Source: a bacterium (GTDB lineage Bacteria > Verrucomicrobiota > Verrucomicrobiia > Verrucomicrobiales > Akkermansiaceae). Taken from it: a DNA stretch of 64,000 nt. The position numbers and the translations under genes are program-made. Numbering within the stretch: the first letter of the stretch is position 1; each line of letters begins with the position of its first letter. The notes under the pieces are model-generated. The model was not told the origin of the DNA, did not search any database, and worked only from the letters and a program-made list of their open reading frames with translations. Shown piece by piece: positions 38,439-47,100 of this stretch. The stretch covers positions 1-64,000 of the forward strand of contig JAAEZT010000011.1 in the NCBI GenBank assembly GCA_018222765.1, read 5' to 3'.

Positions 38439-39415
38439 GGTCGGTCTTCCAGTTTCACTTCTTTTTCCTTGGTTTCTTTGCCGCCGGTCCACTTGATCAA
38501 AATCTTCTGACCGGAACCAAGTTGCCCAAGAGAGCTCTTCAATAATTCCTGGGTCGCACTCTCCCCCTCGACCTCCAAAATCAAGTCACCCACTTTAATA
38601 CCAGCTTTCTCCGCCGGTCCCTTTTCCCACAATTCCGTGACGCGCAGACCTTTCTTTTCCGAATCCTCCTCCACCATCATCCCCAGAAAACCACTTCCCG
38701 GGACAGGCTTCTTGGCAAATGGACCTTCACCCACGAAGTCACTTTTCTCAAGTTCTTCCCAGTGGGCTTGAAACTCACGAAGCGGCACATGCATACTCTC
38801 TTCTTTCGAAGCGCCGACCCGACTGTGAATCCCAATCACTTTTCCAGTCATATCAAAAAGAGGACCGCCGGAATCTCCGCCGATCAGCATACAATCCGAC
38901 TGAATGGTGGTTTCGGCTTCCCTCACCAGACGCCCGATCCTGACATTAATTCCCCGCGCTTTATCGTATCCGCCCGAGTGGCCCAAAGAAAAAACCCAGT
39001 CGCCCAGCTTGGTCGCATCATCCTTGTCGTATTTCACGAAGGGAAACGGCCCCGAATCGGTAATTTTCAGCATCGCAGCATCTGTCTTGGCGTTTAATCC
39101 CAATGATACTCCCTGATATTCGGTGCCATCCTCCATGACCACCGTGACCTCTTCCCCAACTCCTCCCGTCACGTGAGCTGCAGTCAGCACCAGACCATCC
39201 GGACTCACGATCACACCACTTCCCGATCCCTCTCCAATTTGAAGACAAACCGTGGCCTCCCGAGCTCGGGAGAGATTGGACTGCATCGCCTCCTGGATCG
39301 CTCGAAGATCATCGAGCGATTTAGGGGTCGCCAAATCATTGAAATACAATCGATCCGCCAAAGCCTGCATGGAAAGCACTCCGAGAAATATATAGATTGC
39401 TTTGCGCAACTTCAT
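38435..39415 (-). CDS. HtrA/DegP-like trypsin-fold protease with C-terminal PDZ
   Basis: A 326-aa exported serine protease. It has a signal peptide (residues 1-20, ending Q-A-L-A-D), a trypsin-like domain with an intact triad H81 (L-T-A-A-H-V), D112 (T-D-A-A-M-L) and S182 (G-G-D-S-G-G-P-L-F), and a C-terminal PDZ domain (about 240-322; A-E-K-A-G-I-K-V-G-D-L-I-L). Proteases of this kind degrade or refold misfolded envelope proteins. It has only one PDZ, like DegS. The start at 39415 gives a proper signal peptide; an in-frame start at 39502 is unlikely. It is coupled to a catalytically dead relative. Confidence 0.88.
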   Translation of the reverse strand: MKLRKAIYIFLGVLSMQALADRLYFNDLATPKSLDDLRAIQEAMQSNLSRAREATVCLQIGEGSGSGVIVSPDGLVLTAAHVTGGVGEEVTVVMEDGTEYQGVSLGLNAKTDAAMLKITDSGPFPFVKYDKDDATKLGDWVFSLGHSGGYDKARGINVRIGRLVREAETTIQSDCMLIGGDSGGPLFDMTGKVIGIHSRVGASKEESMHVPLREFQAHWEELEKSDFVGEGPFAKKPVPGSGFLGMMVEEDSEKKGLRVTELWEKGPAEKAGIKVGDLILEVEGESATQELLKSSLGQLGSGQKILIKWTGGKETKEKEVKLEDRP

Positions 39416-39475
39416 TGGCGTTAATTTAAAAGCGGACGTCGCGAATAGCAATGGGCAAAATTCAGTTGTTAGAAC

Positions 39476-39540
39476 AAAAAAGACCCGACCGCCGCTCCGC
39501 AAACTCCCCCGAATCTGCGTATCTTGAACAGCCGGTCGGG
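39476..39540 (-). terminator. Probable terminator of the TPM/lipoprotein operon
   Basis: On the minus strand CCCGACCG (39540-39533) can pair with CGGTCGGG (39491-39484), followed by TC and a run of six T. The loop is long (41 nt), so the stem is less certain than the others, but position after the gene ending at 39611 fits. Confidence 0.5.
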
Positions 39541-39610
39541 CCTCAGAAACGAAGGTTTCACCTGTATTTCGACGAGAGTCAAAAACAAAAATCAGGGAGG
39601 GCTCACCTCT

Positions 39611-40672
39611 TCACATTCGCTGCAAATAATCCGGATAGTTATTCCGCTGGAGCGACGGAGGTTGCGTCCGGTTATGGTAGGAAATCACACTACCCACGCC
39701 CGGAGCATGCGGAGCTCCCAACAGAGAACTCCCCTGGGCATCGGGAAAGACAAATGCCCGATTGCGGTCCACCAAATACCTCAAGAAAAGAAGGAGACCG
39801 ACCGAAAGAGCAAAGCTCACCAAGACAACCACGGCGAGAAACGCTTCCGAATTCCCTCGAAAGTTATGCCAGAGAGAGTCCAGACTCCCGAGTTTCTCCT
39901 CCTCTTTTTCGCCCATCCATCGCAAGCGCTCGCCGAGCACTCCATCCTCCTTCAACTTTTTCTCCAACCCTGACAAGCGCCTGGCGAGTTGACCCGAAAA
40001 AAACTCGAGCTGCGCCAGAGGCTCTTCAGTCTCCATGGCCTCTTCAATCGAAAGCTTCATGAGATCCTGCATATTTCCCCGGCTGATCTCTCCACTGAGG
40101 TCCTCAGAAAAGGCCAATTCAGACCTTTTTGGGTCACCCATAAAATAAAACACTACGGCTGTAGACTCCTTGTCCGCGAAATGATCCAGAACGACTCCCT
40201 GCAACGATTCTCCCACTGGAACCTCCTGCTTGGTATCGAAAAGGTAGACGTAAAGATCAAACCCTGAATCATCTGCATGATAATTTAAAAAATTCTCGCG
40301 CTCCTGCTTTTGCTGATCAGTCAGCAAATCCTGGGGATCAACCAGAAAAGCCTCGGGAGCATAATGGAAATAGCGGCTCAAAAACTTCTCACTGATCTTC
40401 GTAGGCCATTCTTCTTCCACTGGCTTCTTTTCGGGAATTTCCCTTACCACCGGATCCAACTCAATCGGCTCCTGATCTCCGGACAACAATCGCTCCAAAG
40501 CAATTCCACCAAAAATTGTCGAACCGGGAATCAATTCCCCGGTCTTTAACATTTCCCAATCCTCCGCTTTCCACTGAGGCAACTCAGCAACTTCTTTGGC
40601 AGTATCGGGAGTCGCCTCCTGCCCCATCAGGCAAGAAACCAAACTCAAGATAACAAGTGCCCCCAACCTCAT
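39611..40672 (-). CDS. Putative lipoprotein with C-terminal membrane span, partner of TPM protein
   Basis: A 353-aa envelope protein. The N-terminus has a short hydrophobic signal ending in L-V-S-C (C13), a possible lipobox. Residues about 105-215 resemble a divergent TPM-like alpha/beta region (D-L-Y-V-Y-L-F-D-T; S-T-A-V-V-F-Y-F-M-G-D-P). A strong membrane span lies at about 275-300 (F-L-A-V-V-V-L-V-S-F-A-L-S-V-G-L-L-L-F), followed by a cytoplasmic tail of about 55 residues. The start is either GTG 40675 or ATG 40672; the TGATG overlap with the TPM gene favours the latter. A lipidated N-terminus and a C-terminal span together would be odd, so the lipobox may be fortuitous. Function unknown. 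Confidence 0.6.
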   Translation of the reverse strand: MRLGALVILSLVSCLMGQEATPDTAKEVAELPQWKAEDWEMLKTGELIPGSTIFGGIALERLLSGDQEPIELDPVVREIPEKKPVEEEWPTKISEKFLSRYFHYAPEAFLVDPQDLLTDQQKQERENFLNYHADDSGFDLYVYLFDTKQEVPVGESLQGVVLDHFADKESTAVVFYFMGDPKRSELAFSEDLSGEISRGNMQDLMKLSIEEAMETEEPLAQLEFFSGQLARRLSGLEKKLKEDGVLGERLRWMGEKEEEKLGSLDSLWHNFRGNSEAFLAVVVLVSFALSVGLLLFLRYLVDRNRAFVFPDAQGSSLLGAPHAPGVGSVISYHNRTQPPSLQRNNYPDYLQRM

Positions 40673-41334
40673 CACTCCTCCACCTCCACTTTTTCACGGG
40701 GTTCGCTCACTCTATTTCCCACACGCACTCCCTTGAGCGAGGCCTTGGTTCGAGCAACCGGATTCTGACCAATCTCACCCAACACCTTCTCGGGATTCCT
40801 CTTTGCCCTCCGCCAGCCTTTTTTTAATGTTGTCTCCAGCTTTCGAATTGTGAGGTCGATCGCCCGCAAAAACTCACCTTGAATCAAATAGGGATGGGCT
40901 GCGGACAGGGCGTCGAAGGTGCTCTCGTCATCGAGGTAGGGTAGCAAGGAGTATCCGTAGGTGACCCCCGCCGTTTTCGCCGTCACATCAACAACGATTA
41001 AAATTCCATTCTCATTCGGGCGGTTGACATCGACATCGGAAAAAGCGGCTCGGTTCAGCAGCCAAAAACCAAATTGGCGAATACTTGTCATTTCTTCAAA
41101 AGCACCCAAATAAACCGAAACAAACAGCTGCGGAAACCTCTTTTCAAAGCGCTCCATCAACTTACGCATTGGTTTGCGTTCTTTCATCCGCAGGACTCCT
41201 GCCGGGTCACTGAATTTCTGCAGGGATACGTCCTGATCACCAAAAAGCTCGTCGGCATGCTCCACGGTAAACCCACAGTGGGGACAGGATGTCGCCGCTA
41301 GATGGATTTTTTGCACGCATCGGGGACATCTCAT
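40672..41334 (-). CDS. Zinc-ribbon TPM-domain protein
   Basis: A 220-aa protein without a signal peptide. An N-terminal zinc ribbon has C3/C6 and C17/C20 (R-C-P-R-C ... S-C-P-H-C-G). Residues about 55-175 match the TPM domain (found in photosystem II repair protein TLP18.3 and many bacterial proteins), with I-L-I-V-V-D-V and G-Y-S-L-L-P-Y-L-D-D. The C-terminal 40 residues are basic. TPM proteins are usually exported or membrane-bound; this one appears cytoplasmic, which is unusual. It is coupled to the downstream membrane protein by a TGATG overlap. Function unknown. Confidence 0.7.
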   Translation of the reverse strand: MRCPRCVQKIHLAATSCPHCGFTVEHADELFGDQDVSLQKFSDPAGVLRMKERKPMRKLMERFEKRFPQLFVSVYLGAFEEMTSIRQFGFWLLNRAAFSDVDVNRPNENGILIVVDVTAKTAGVTYGYSLLPYLDDESTFDALSAAHPYLIQGEFLRAIDLTIRKLETTLKKGWRRAKRNPEKVLGEIGQNPVARTKASLKGVRVGNRVSEPREKVEVEE

Positions 41335-41340
41335 GGGTAT

Positions 41341-41358
41341 AGTTAACGTGTCTTAACT
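41341..41358. promoter_or_regulatory. Perfect palindrome between divergent TPM and rpsP genes
   Basis: AGTTAA (41341-41346), six spacer bases and TTAACT (41353-41358) form a perfect dyad 7 nt upstream of the TPM gene start codon. The position suits an operator for a dimeric repressor or a weak hairpin in the leader. No neighbouring regulator is encoded. Confidence 0.3.
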
Positions 41359-41506
41359 AAACGAAAATCCCTGTCCTACCAAGCAATTTTCGTTCCCAAT
41401 TCAACCATTTCGAAAGGCACTCCTGTAATATTCCCTCGATTTAAACTAAATAATTCTTGGCAAACCCGCCAAATTCGCACAGCTTCCGCGCCCACCACCA
41501 AATCAT

Positions 41507-41749
41507 ATGGTAGCACTTCGACTCACTCGCCAAGGATCCAAAGACCGGCCCTATTACAAAATCGTCGCTGTAGACAGCCGCAAGCGCCGTGATGGTCGCT
41601 ATATCGAGCAGCTCGGCACTTACAATCCCATGACCGAAGGTGAAAATTACACCCTCGACCTGGAGAAAGCTGACAAATGGCTCGCCGTTGGCGCCAAGCC
41701 CTCCTCGACCGTAGGCAGCATCATCAAGAAGGTGCGCAGTGCTGGCTGA
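41507..41749 (+). CDS. rpsP: 30S ribosomal protein S16
   Basis: An 80-aa small-subunit ribosomal protein. The full family pattern is visible: [23 protein letters not shown], then [12 protein letters not shown], then [15 protein letters not shown]. In most bacteria rpsP is followed by rimM, trmD and rplS; here it stands alone and ends with its own terminator. Confidence 0.97.
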   Translation: MVALRLTRQGSKDRPYYKIVAVDSRKRRDGRYIEQLGTYNPMTEGENYTLDLEKADKWLAVGAKPSSTVGSIIKKVRSAG

Positions 41750-41778
41750 TCCCGAGAGGCGCGAACTAATCTCTTCAG

Positions 41779-41812
41779 AAACCCGAGAAGCTCCGTCTTC
41801 ACGGGTTTTTTT
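41779..41812 (+). terminator. Intrinsic terminator after rpsP
   Basis: AAACCCG (41779-41785) pairs with CGGGTTT (41802-41808), extended inwards by GAAG/CTTC around a short loop, and is followed by a T-run. It lies 30 nt after the rpsP stop. Confidence 0.85.
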
Positions 41813-41960
41813 ATGTCCTAATCCTTGCCCCCACATTCTCACAATCCACTCTCCCCCTGTTTGCGGATAGCTTGTCAGATATGGCCCACTCAGCTTCGGA
41901 TCGAGAACAAATGATCTCCTTGAAAGCCTCCTTATAAATGCGCAGATTCTCATTTGAAGA

Positions 41961-42563
41961 ATGTGCAACGCTTTCAACACGGCCAAGAAAACCGAAAAGA
42001 TCCCTCTCCCCTTCGGTGGCAATCCGCCCGTTTCTCTCTCCGACGAACCGGAAACCCGACTCATTCGTCGCACCGATCCTACTCCCGTCATTCTTCCAGA
42101 CGGCACCCTGACCGAAATGCGCTGGGGCTTTCAACGCAAAGGCCTCGGTATCATCAATAACACCCGTAGCGACAATCTCGAAAGCCCGGTTTGGAAAGAA
42201 TCCTTCGCCCGACGGCCCTGCCTCATCCCTTTGATCTCCTACTACGAGTGGTCCGGCCCCAAGGCCCACAAACGCACCCACCTCTTCCGCAGCGCCGCCC
42301 AACAATGGCTCTACGCCGCTGGCCTCTGGGAACCCAACGCCGAACTCGGCGACTGTGTCTCCATGCTCACTACTAACGCCAATGACTTCGTTTCCCCCAT
42401 CCACCACCGCATGCCCGTCTTCCTTGATCAGAAAGACCAGAACCAATACCTCTCCCAATCACTCTCCACCTTGGAACCTTCCGTCCTTTCCTTAGAAGTC
42501 AACGACGCCTCAAATCCACTCCTGAGAAATCCTCCTCGACACATCCAAGGCGAACTCTTTTAA
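41961..42563 (+). CDS. SOS response-associated peptidase family protein (YedK/HMCES)
   Basis: A 200-aa SRAP-domain protein. Family members crosslink to abasic sites in single-stranded DNA through Cys2 and shield them. The essential residues are present: C2 after Met removal (M-C-N-A-F), N in N-T-R-S-D-N-L-E-S, E in Y-Y-E-W, and H in I-H-H-R-M-P. The length is typical (about 220 aa). It ends 8 nt before the sulfatase gene, an odd partner. I see no LexA box that I could support. Confidence 0.92.
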   Translation: MCNAFNTAKKTEKIPLPFGGNPPVSLSDEPETRLIRRTDPTPVILPDGTLTEMRWGFQRKGLGIINNTRSDNLESPVWKESFARRPCLIPLISYYEWSGPKAHKRTHLFRSAAQQWLYAAGLWEPNAELGDCVSMLTTNANDFVSPIHHRMPVFLDQKDQNQYLSQSLSTLEPSVLSLEVNDASNPLLRNPPRHIQGELF

Positions 42564-42571
42564 ATTTTCTC

Positions 42572-43969
42572 ATGAAATCACTCACCTTACTATTTCTCCT
42601 CTGCCTCTCTACGGCTCTGCGCGCGAATCAAAAACCCAACGTCCTCATCATCATTGCTGACGACTGTACCTTCAGCGACCTCCCCCTCAACGGCGGACAG
42701 AATGCCCAGACTCCCCACCTTGACGCGCTTGCCAACCAATCACTCGTTTTCGAACGAGCCTACCTCGGAATGGCGATGTGCTCGCCCTGCCGGTCCGAAC
42801 TCTACACCGGGAGATACCCTCACCGAAATGGCTGCGCGTGGAATCACGGCACCTGCCGACCCGAAACCAAGAGCATGCCCCACCTTCTCAATCCACTCGG
42901 CTATCGTGTCGGACTTGCCGGCAAGACTCACGTGAAACCCAAGTCTGTCTTTCCCTTTGAAAAGGTCCCCGGATTCGATCCTTCATGTGTCCGAAATCCC
43001 ACCAATCCGCATGACCTCTCCGGCAGCAAGGAATTCATTACGCGCGACCCGAAGCAACCTTTCTGCCTCGTCGTCGCTCTCACCGAACCACACGCACCTT
43101 GGGTGATGGGCGACGCCTCGGCCTACCCGCCCAAGAAAATCAAACTCCCCTCATATCTCGCCGACACTCCAATGACGCGGAAACAATACGCCGACTACCT
43201 CGCCGAGATCACCTACATGGATTCTCAGGTCGGCGAACTCTTGGCTCTCCTCGATAAAACCAAACTCGCCGACGACACCCTTGTCCTTTTTACCAGCGAG
43301 CAAGGTGCTCAATTCCCCGGCTGCAAGTGGACCAATTGGGATAACGGTCTCCACACTTCTCTCGTCGCTCGCTGGCCGGGAAAAATCGCAACGGCCCGCA
43401 CCAAAGCCATCGTGCAATACGCCGACATTCTTCCCACTCTCCTCGATCTCGCCGGAGCTGAAGCGACACCCGAAAAATTCGACGGCACTAGTTTCGCTGC
43501 GGTTCTTTACGGCGAGCAAGCCAATCACCGAGACTATGCCTTCGGGATGCACAACAACTTCCCCGAAGGCCCGTCTTATCCCATCCGTTCGGTGACCAAT
43601 GGCGAGTGGCGCTACATCCGAAACCTCTCTCCCGACAACCTTTACATCGAAAAACACCTCATGGGAAAAAGCGAACACAATCCCTACTGGCAAAGCTGGG
43701 TGTTCTCCTCCTTCTCAAATCCCCAACACGAAAAACTCGTCAACCGCTTCATGAATCGCCCTCCCGAAGAGCTCTACCACACCACCGAGGACCATTTTGA
43801 AATGACCAATCTGGCTACCGACCCTACTCACGCCGAAATTAAGAATAAGCTCTCCATCATTCTTGATGAACAACTTAGAGACCAAGGAGATCCAGGGGGG
43901 ATTCTGGATACGAGAAAGGCCCACAAAGCGGCCGCCAACTTGAAACCGGATTTTAAAAGCAAACCCTGA
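42572..43969 (+). CDS. Secreted sulfatase
   Basis: A 465-aa formylglycine-dependent sulfatase with a signal peptide (residues 1-19). The FGly site is C70 in C-S-P-C-R-S-E-L-Y-T-G-R, matching C-x-P-x-R. Metal-binding residues are expected in I-I-A-D-D near the N-terminus; the usual second D-H-G motif is replaced by T-S-E-Q-G-A-Q. Such enzymes hydrolyse sulfate esters, often on algal or host polysaccharides; Verrucomicrobiota encode many. No sulfatase-maturing enzyme is adjacent. The start fits the signal peptide. It follows the SRAP gene after 8 nt. Confidence 0.9.
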   Translation: MKSLTLLFLLCLSTALRANQKPNVLIIIADDCTFSDLPLNGGQNAQTPHLDALANQSLVFERAYLGMAMCSPCRSELYTGRYPHRNGCAWNHGTCRPETKSMPHLLNPLGYRVGLAGKTHVKPKSVFPFEKVPGFDPSCVRNPTNPHDLSGSKEFITRDPKQPFCLVVALTEPHAPWVMGDASAYPPKKIKLPSYLADTPMTRKQYADYLAEITYMDSQVGELLALLDKTKLADDTLVLFTSEQGAQFPGCKWTNWDNGLHTSLVARWPGKIATARTKAIVQYADILPTLLDLAGAEATPEKFDGTSFAAVLYGEQANHRDYAFGMHNNFPEGPSYPIRSVTNGEWRYIRNLSPDNLYIEKHLMGKSEHNPYWQSWVFSSFSNPQHEKLVNRFMNRPPEELYHTTEDHFEMTNLATDPTHAEIKNKLSIILDEQLRDQGDPGGILDTRKAHKAAANLKPDFKSKP

Positions 43970-44049
43970 GCGAAGACAGTCTAACAAATCTCTATTTTGA
44001 GGTAGCAATCACGAGAAGTCACTCTCGTTCTCATCAGTTAGGATCCGGT

Positions 44050-44128
44050 ATTCGCCGACGACGATAAACGCGTTCAAACTTCAATTTGACGCCCTTCGCC
44101 CATTGACCAGTCGGCGAATGATTTTTTT
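44050..44128 (+). terminator. Long-loop inverted repeat with T-run after the sulfatase gene
   Basis: ATTCGCCGAC (44050-44059) and GTCGGCGAAT (44110-44119) are exact complements, 50 nt apart, followed by GA and seven T. Inside the loop CGTTCAAA and TTTGACG (44071-44091) can form a second hairpin. It lies about 80 nt after the sulfatase stop and may be its terminator, or a leftover structured RNA. Confidence 0.45.
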
Positions 44129-44140
44129 ACCCATGGTAAA

Positions 44141-47100
44141 CTATTCCAGATCGAGCGGATCAAAAGTCGGAATAGGAGCAGCCTCAGGTTTGTGAATCTT
44201 GAGCAGAACCTTCCCTGCCCTGGCCTGAAGAGCTTTCCAGCCATAATAGTTATCTTGCACCTTGCTGTGAGCCTCAGGGCCACCACGGAGATGGGACACT
44301 TCCATGTATTCGATGACATCACGAATGGCCTTGGCAGCGATCTTAGAATCCTTGGCAGAAAGATCCTCCATCCCCTCTGCATTGGAGATCAGACTTTCCG
44401 CAGCCTCTTTGACTCCCTTTTCCAAACAATACATCAATGTCCGTAGCGCACGCGCTTCATGCACGTTAGCCAGGAAACTAATGAGACGCTTATCGAGATG
44501 AATCTTAAGCAATGGTTCGGCAAAATCCAGACGTTCCGCATTGGTAATATCACCGAAGCCTTTAGGCCCCACGACCATGCGACGCACCGCTTGTTCTCCG
44601 ACCACTCTCGCCGTTTGCTTGTCCAGGCCAGCGAGTTTGAGCATCAGATTATCGGCAGCCCGACCTTGTGAGTAGGACAACGCAAAAATGATCTCCTCAA
44701 GCTCCGCCACGCTGTCGGTGCCGGCGGCTTTTTCCAGTGCCGCGATGCTCTCGGCATCACCGATCTGGGAGAGCAGGTAATAGAGCGATGGACGCACGAC
44801 ATCGCTCGCATCAGACATCATTCCGATCACAGCATCCCGCATGCGCGCCGCGTAAGCGTCGTCATCACGCCGGGATAAGAGCGCATCCTCACAGCCTCGA
44901 AGATCCTCCTGAGTCGTCGCCTGCTTCAGATGAGCGATGACTTCCGGCAAACCCTTTTCACCACCGAGCGCGAACACCGTCTTGACCGCCGCCTGACGAA
45001 TCACGGGCTCCTTGTGCTTCATTGCCTCTTTAGCCAGCGGTAGGGCCGAAGATGATTTCGCCCTAACAAACACTTCAAGAATTCCAGAGGCGTTTGCCGG
45101 ACCAGCGCTCTGTGAAAACTGCATCTCCAGTATTTTGGAACCCGCCACCTTAACAAGCTCCACTGCAATTTTCTGGCTGTGCTCGCGAAGTCTCCAATAG
45201 TCGTGACCGAGATATGGCAGTAGATCCTCCAAGGCATTTTCTCCAAGAAGTTCATTGAGGAAATCCATCGCCGCCATCTTGCGGAAATAGTTTTTCCGTG
45301 ACGGATCTTTGAGCTCGGCTCGACACAACTTGATCTTGGCGCCGGTGCCATCCAAAGCATCGATTTTCTCCTGAAACATCTTTTTCACATCGACGGCGAT
45401 GCTGGGCAAAGCTGGTGACTTTTTCGACGCCTTGATCAGATCGTAATACTTGATCAGATTGATGGAAATTTTCTTGTCCCCTTCCAGCTTCATCACCGTC
45501 TGCAAAGGATCGTCCGTAAGAACAACTCCGAGTTGATCGAAAAACTCATGAAAGGCGCCGGGTTGTTTTTCCACCGCCTCGGGGTCAATCAGGTTGCGCT
45601 TGTATCCGACGTGGGGGCGGATGTGCCGAGGAATGGCGGCCTTTTTCAGCAATCGATGGGCAGTGCTATGAACCCCCTCACGATATCCGAATTTTCCTAA
45701 CAAGGCCTGCGAGGGCTCGCAACGATTGGCAAACATTTGATCAACGATTTGCTCCTCCTCGGCAGCAAAGGTCAGCGGCCCGGCGATTTTCACAATGGTA
45801 TCCTTACCCCATGACTTGAGACGGGAAGCCGTGAAGGACTTGAAGGCCGGATCGAGGATAATAAGCTCCTCCAGAGCCTTTCGCACCAGTTCCTCGTCGA
45901 AGTCGGATTCAAAGGGAGTATTAGCGAGGACGTTATCTTTTCCAAAAAGAGCATACTGGGTTGAGTTCCTCACTCCGTTTGGTGAGAGCGTCTGGGGCTC
46001 TTCCAAAGTTGCCTTTAGCATGGCCAACTGGGTATCCTCGGCATCGGTGGCTTTCGAAATCACCCGCACTGCGGTGATCTGCACAAAGTCCTTCGGGTCA
46101 CTCAGCAGCGGAGTGACTTTCGACAAATTCTGCAACACCGCATCGCTTCCACAGGCCCCAAGAGTGCGGAGAGCACCATCGCGAAAGCGTGGTTCTTCAC
46201 TCTTCAACAAAGCAACTACTTTGGAGATAATTTCCTTCTCTCCGGCCTGGTAACGCTTGGCCAACTCACGGGCAAAAATCCCACGCACCTTGGGCTTGAA
46301 GATGTCGAGGAGGTCAATGAGCTCCTCGGTGCTGCGCTCCTGCCATGGAGTGCCGTCAATCTCCATGAGCCACGGATCGTTGAACTGAGCACGCGCGGTG
46401 GTCATCAACTGCTTCATCTCGCGTTCAGTCGGGTAGAGCGCTTCGTTGGGATCCTTTCCCGTAATCAGGGTCTGCTTAAGAGCGACAGCCTGATGAAGAA
46501 TCTCGGTTGCGGTTGGGTCACGCAAGGCCCCGTATTCCCAGGTCGGGGAATGGTAGACAAAACTGCCATCAAACATCCGGCAGAGTGTGCGGCGCCAGCG
46601 GAAGTTGCGCTCATTATAAATGCGAACCTGCGGCCCGCACATACCCGCAGCCCAAGACGACCAGTTGCCATGGTAATCATGACCATGTCCCCCGCGACGG
46701 GTAAACGCGCAGTGACTCGACATCATCGCAAAATACTTCGCGCCATAGTCATCGCCGAGTAGCTTCATCGAAAACGCCACTCCGGTATTCTTTCCGTTAC
46801 TATCATCGGTGGCGGCCGCTCCAAAGTCGCCGTAAGGAATGGCACCCTGATCGACATAGGAGCCAAAAAATTTGTGGGCACGCTCAATCGCCTGATCGAT
46901 CTCCGGATGTTCGACCCCAACATGCTTCGCCAGGGTGATCAGAAAAAAACAACGGTTACCGGCGGCATTCAGCGCACCATATCCGGGATTCATGCGGTGG
47001 AACTCACCGCCGTTAAACGAAGGAAAGGCGAAGGTATGCCCCCAGGAACCGCCACCACTCTGCCCCAAGGCCGTATCAATAGCATACTTCCGCAGAGCGG

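Noticed and set aside
39451-40062. 203-aa plus-strand frame
   Set aside because: Arg/Pro/Ser-rich composition, antisense to the putative lipoprotein gene; covers its terminator.
41920-41938. TTGAAA and TATAAA upstream of the SRAP gene as a promoter
   Set aside because: The spacing is only 7 nt, so they cannot form one sigma-70 promoter.
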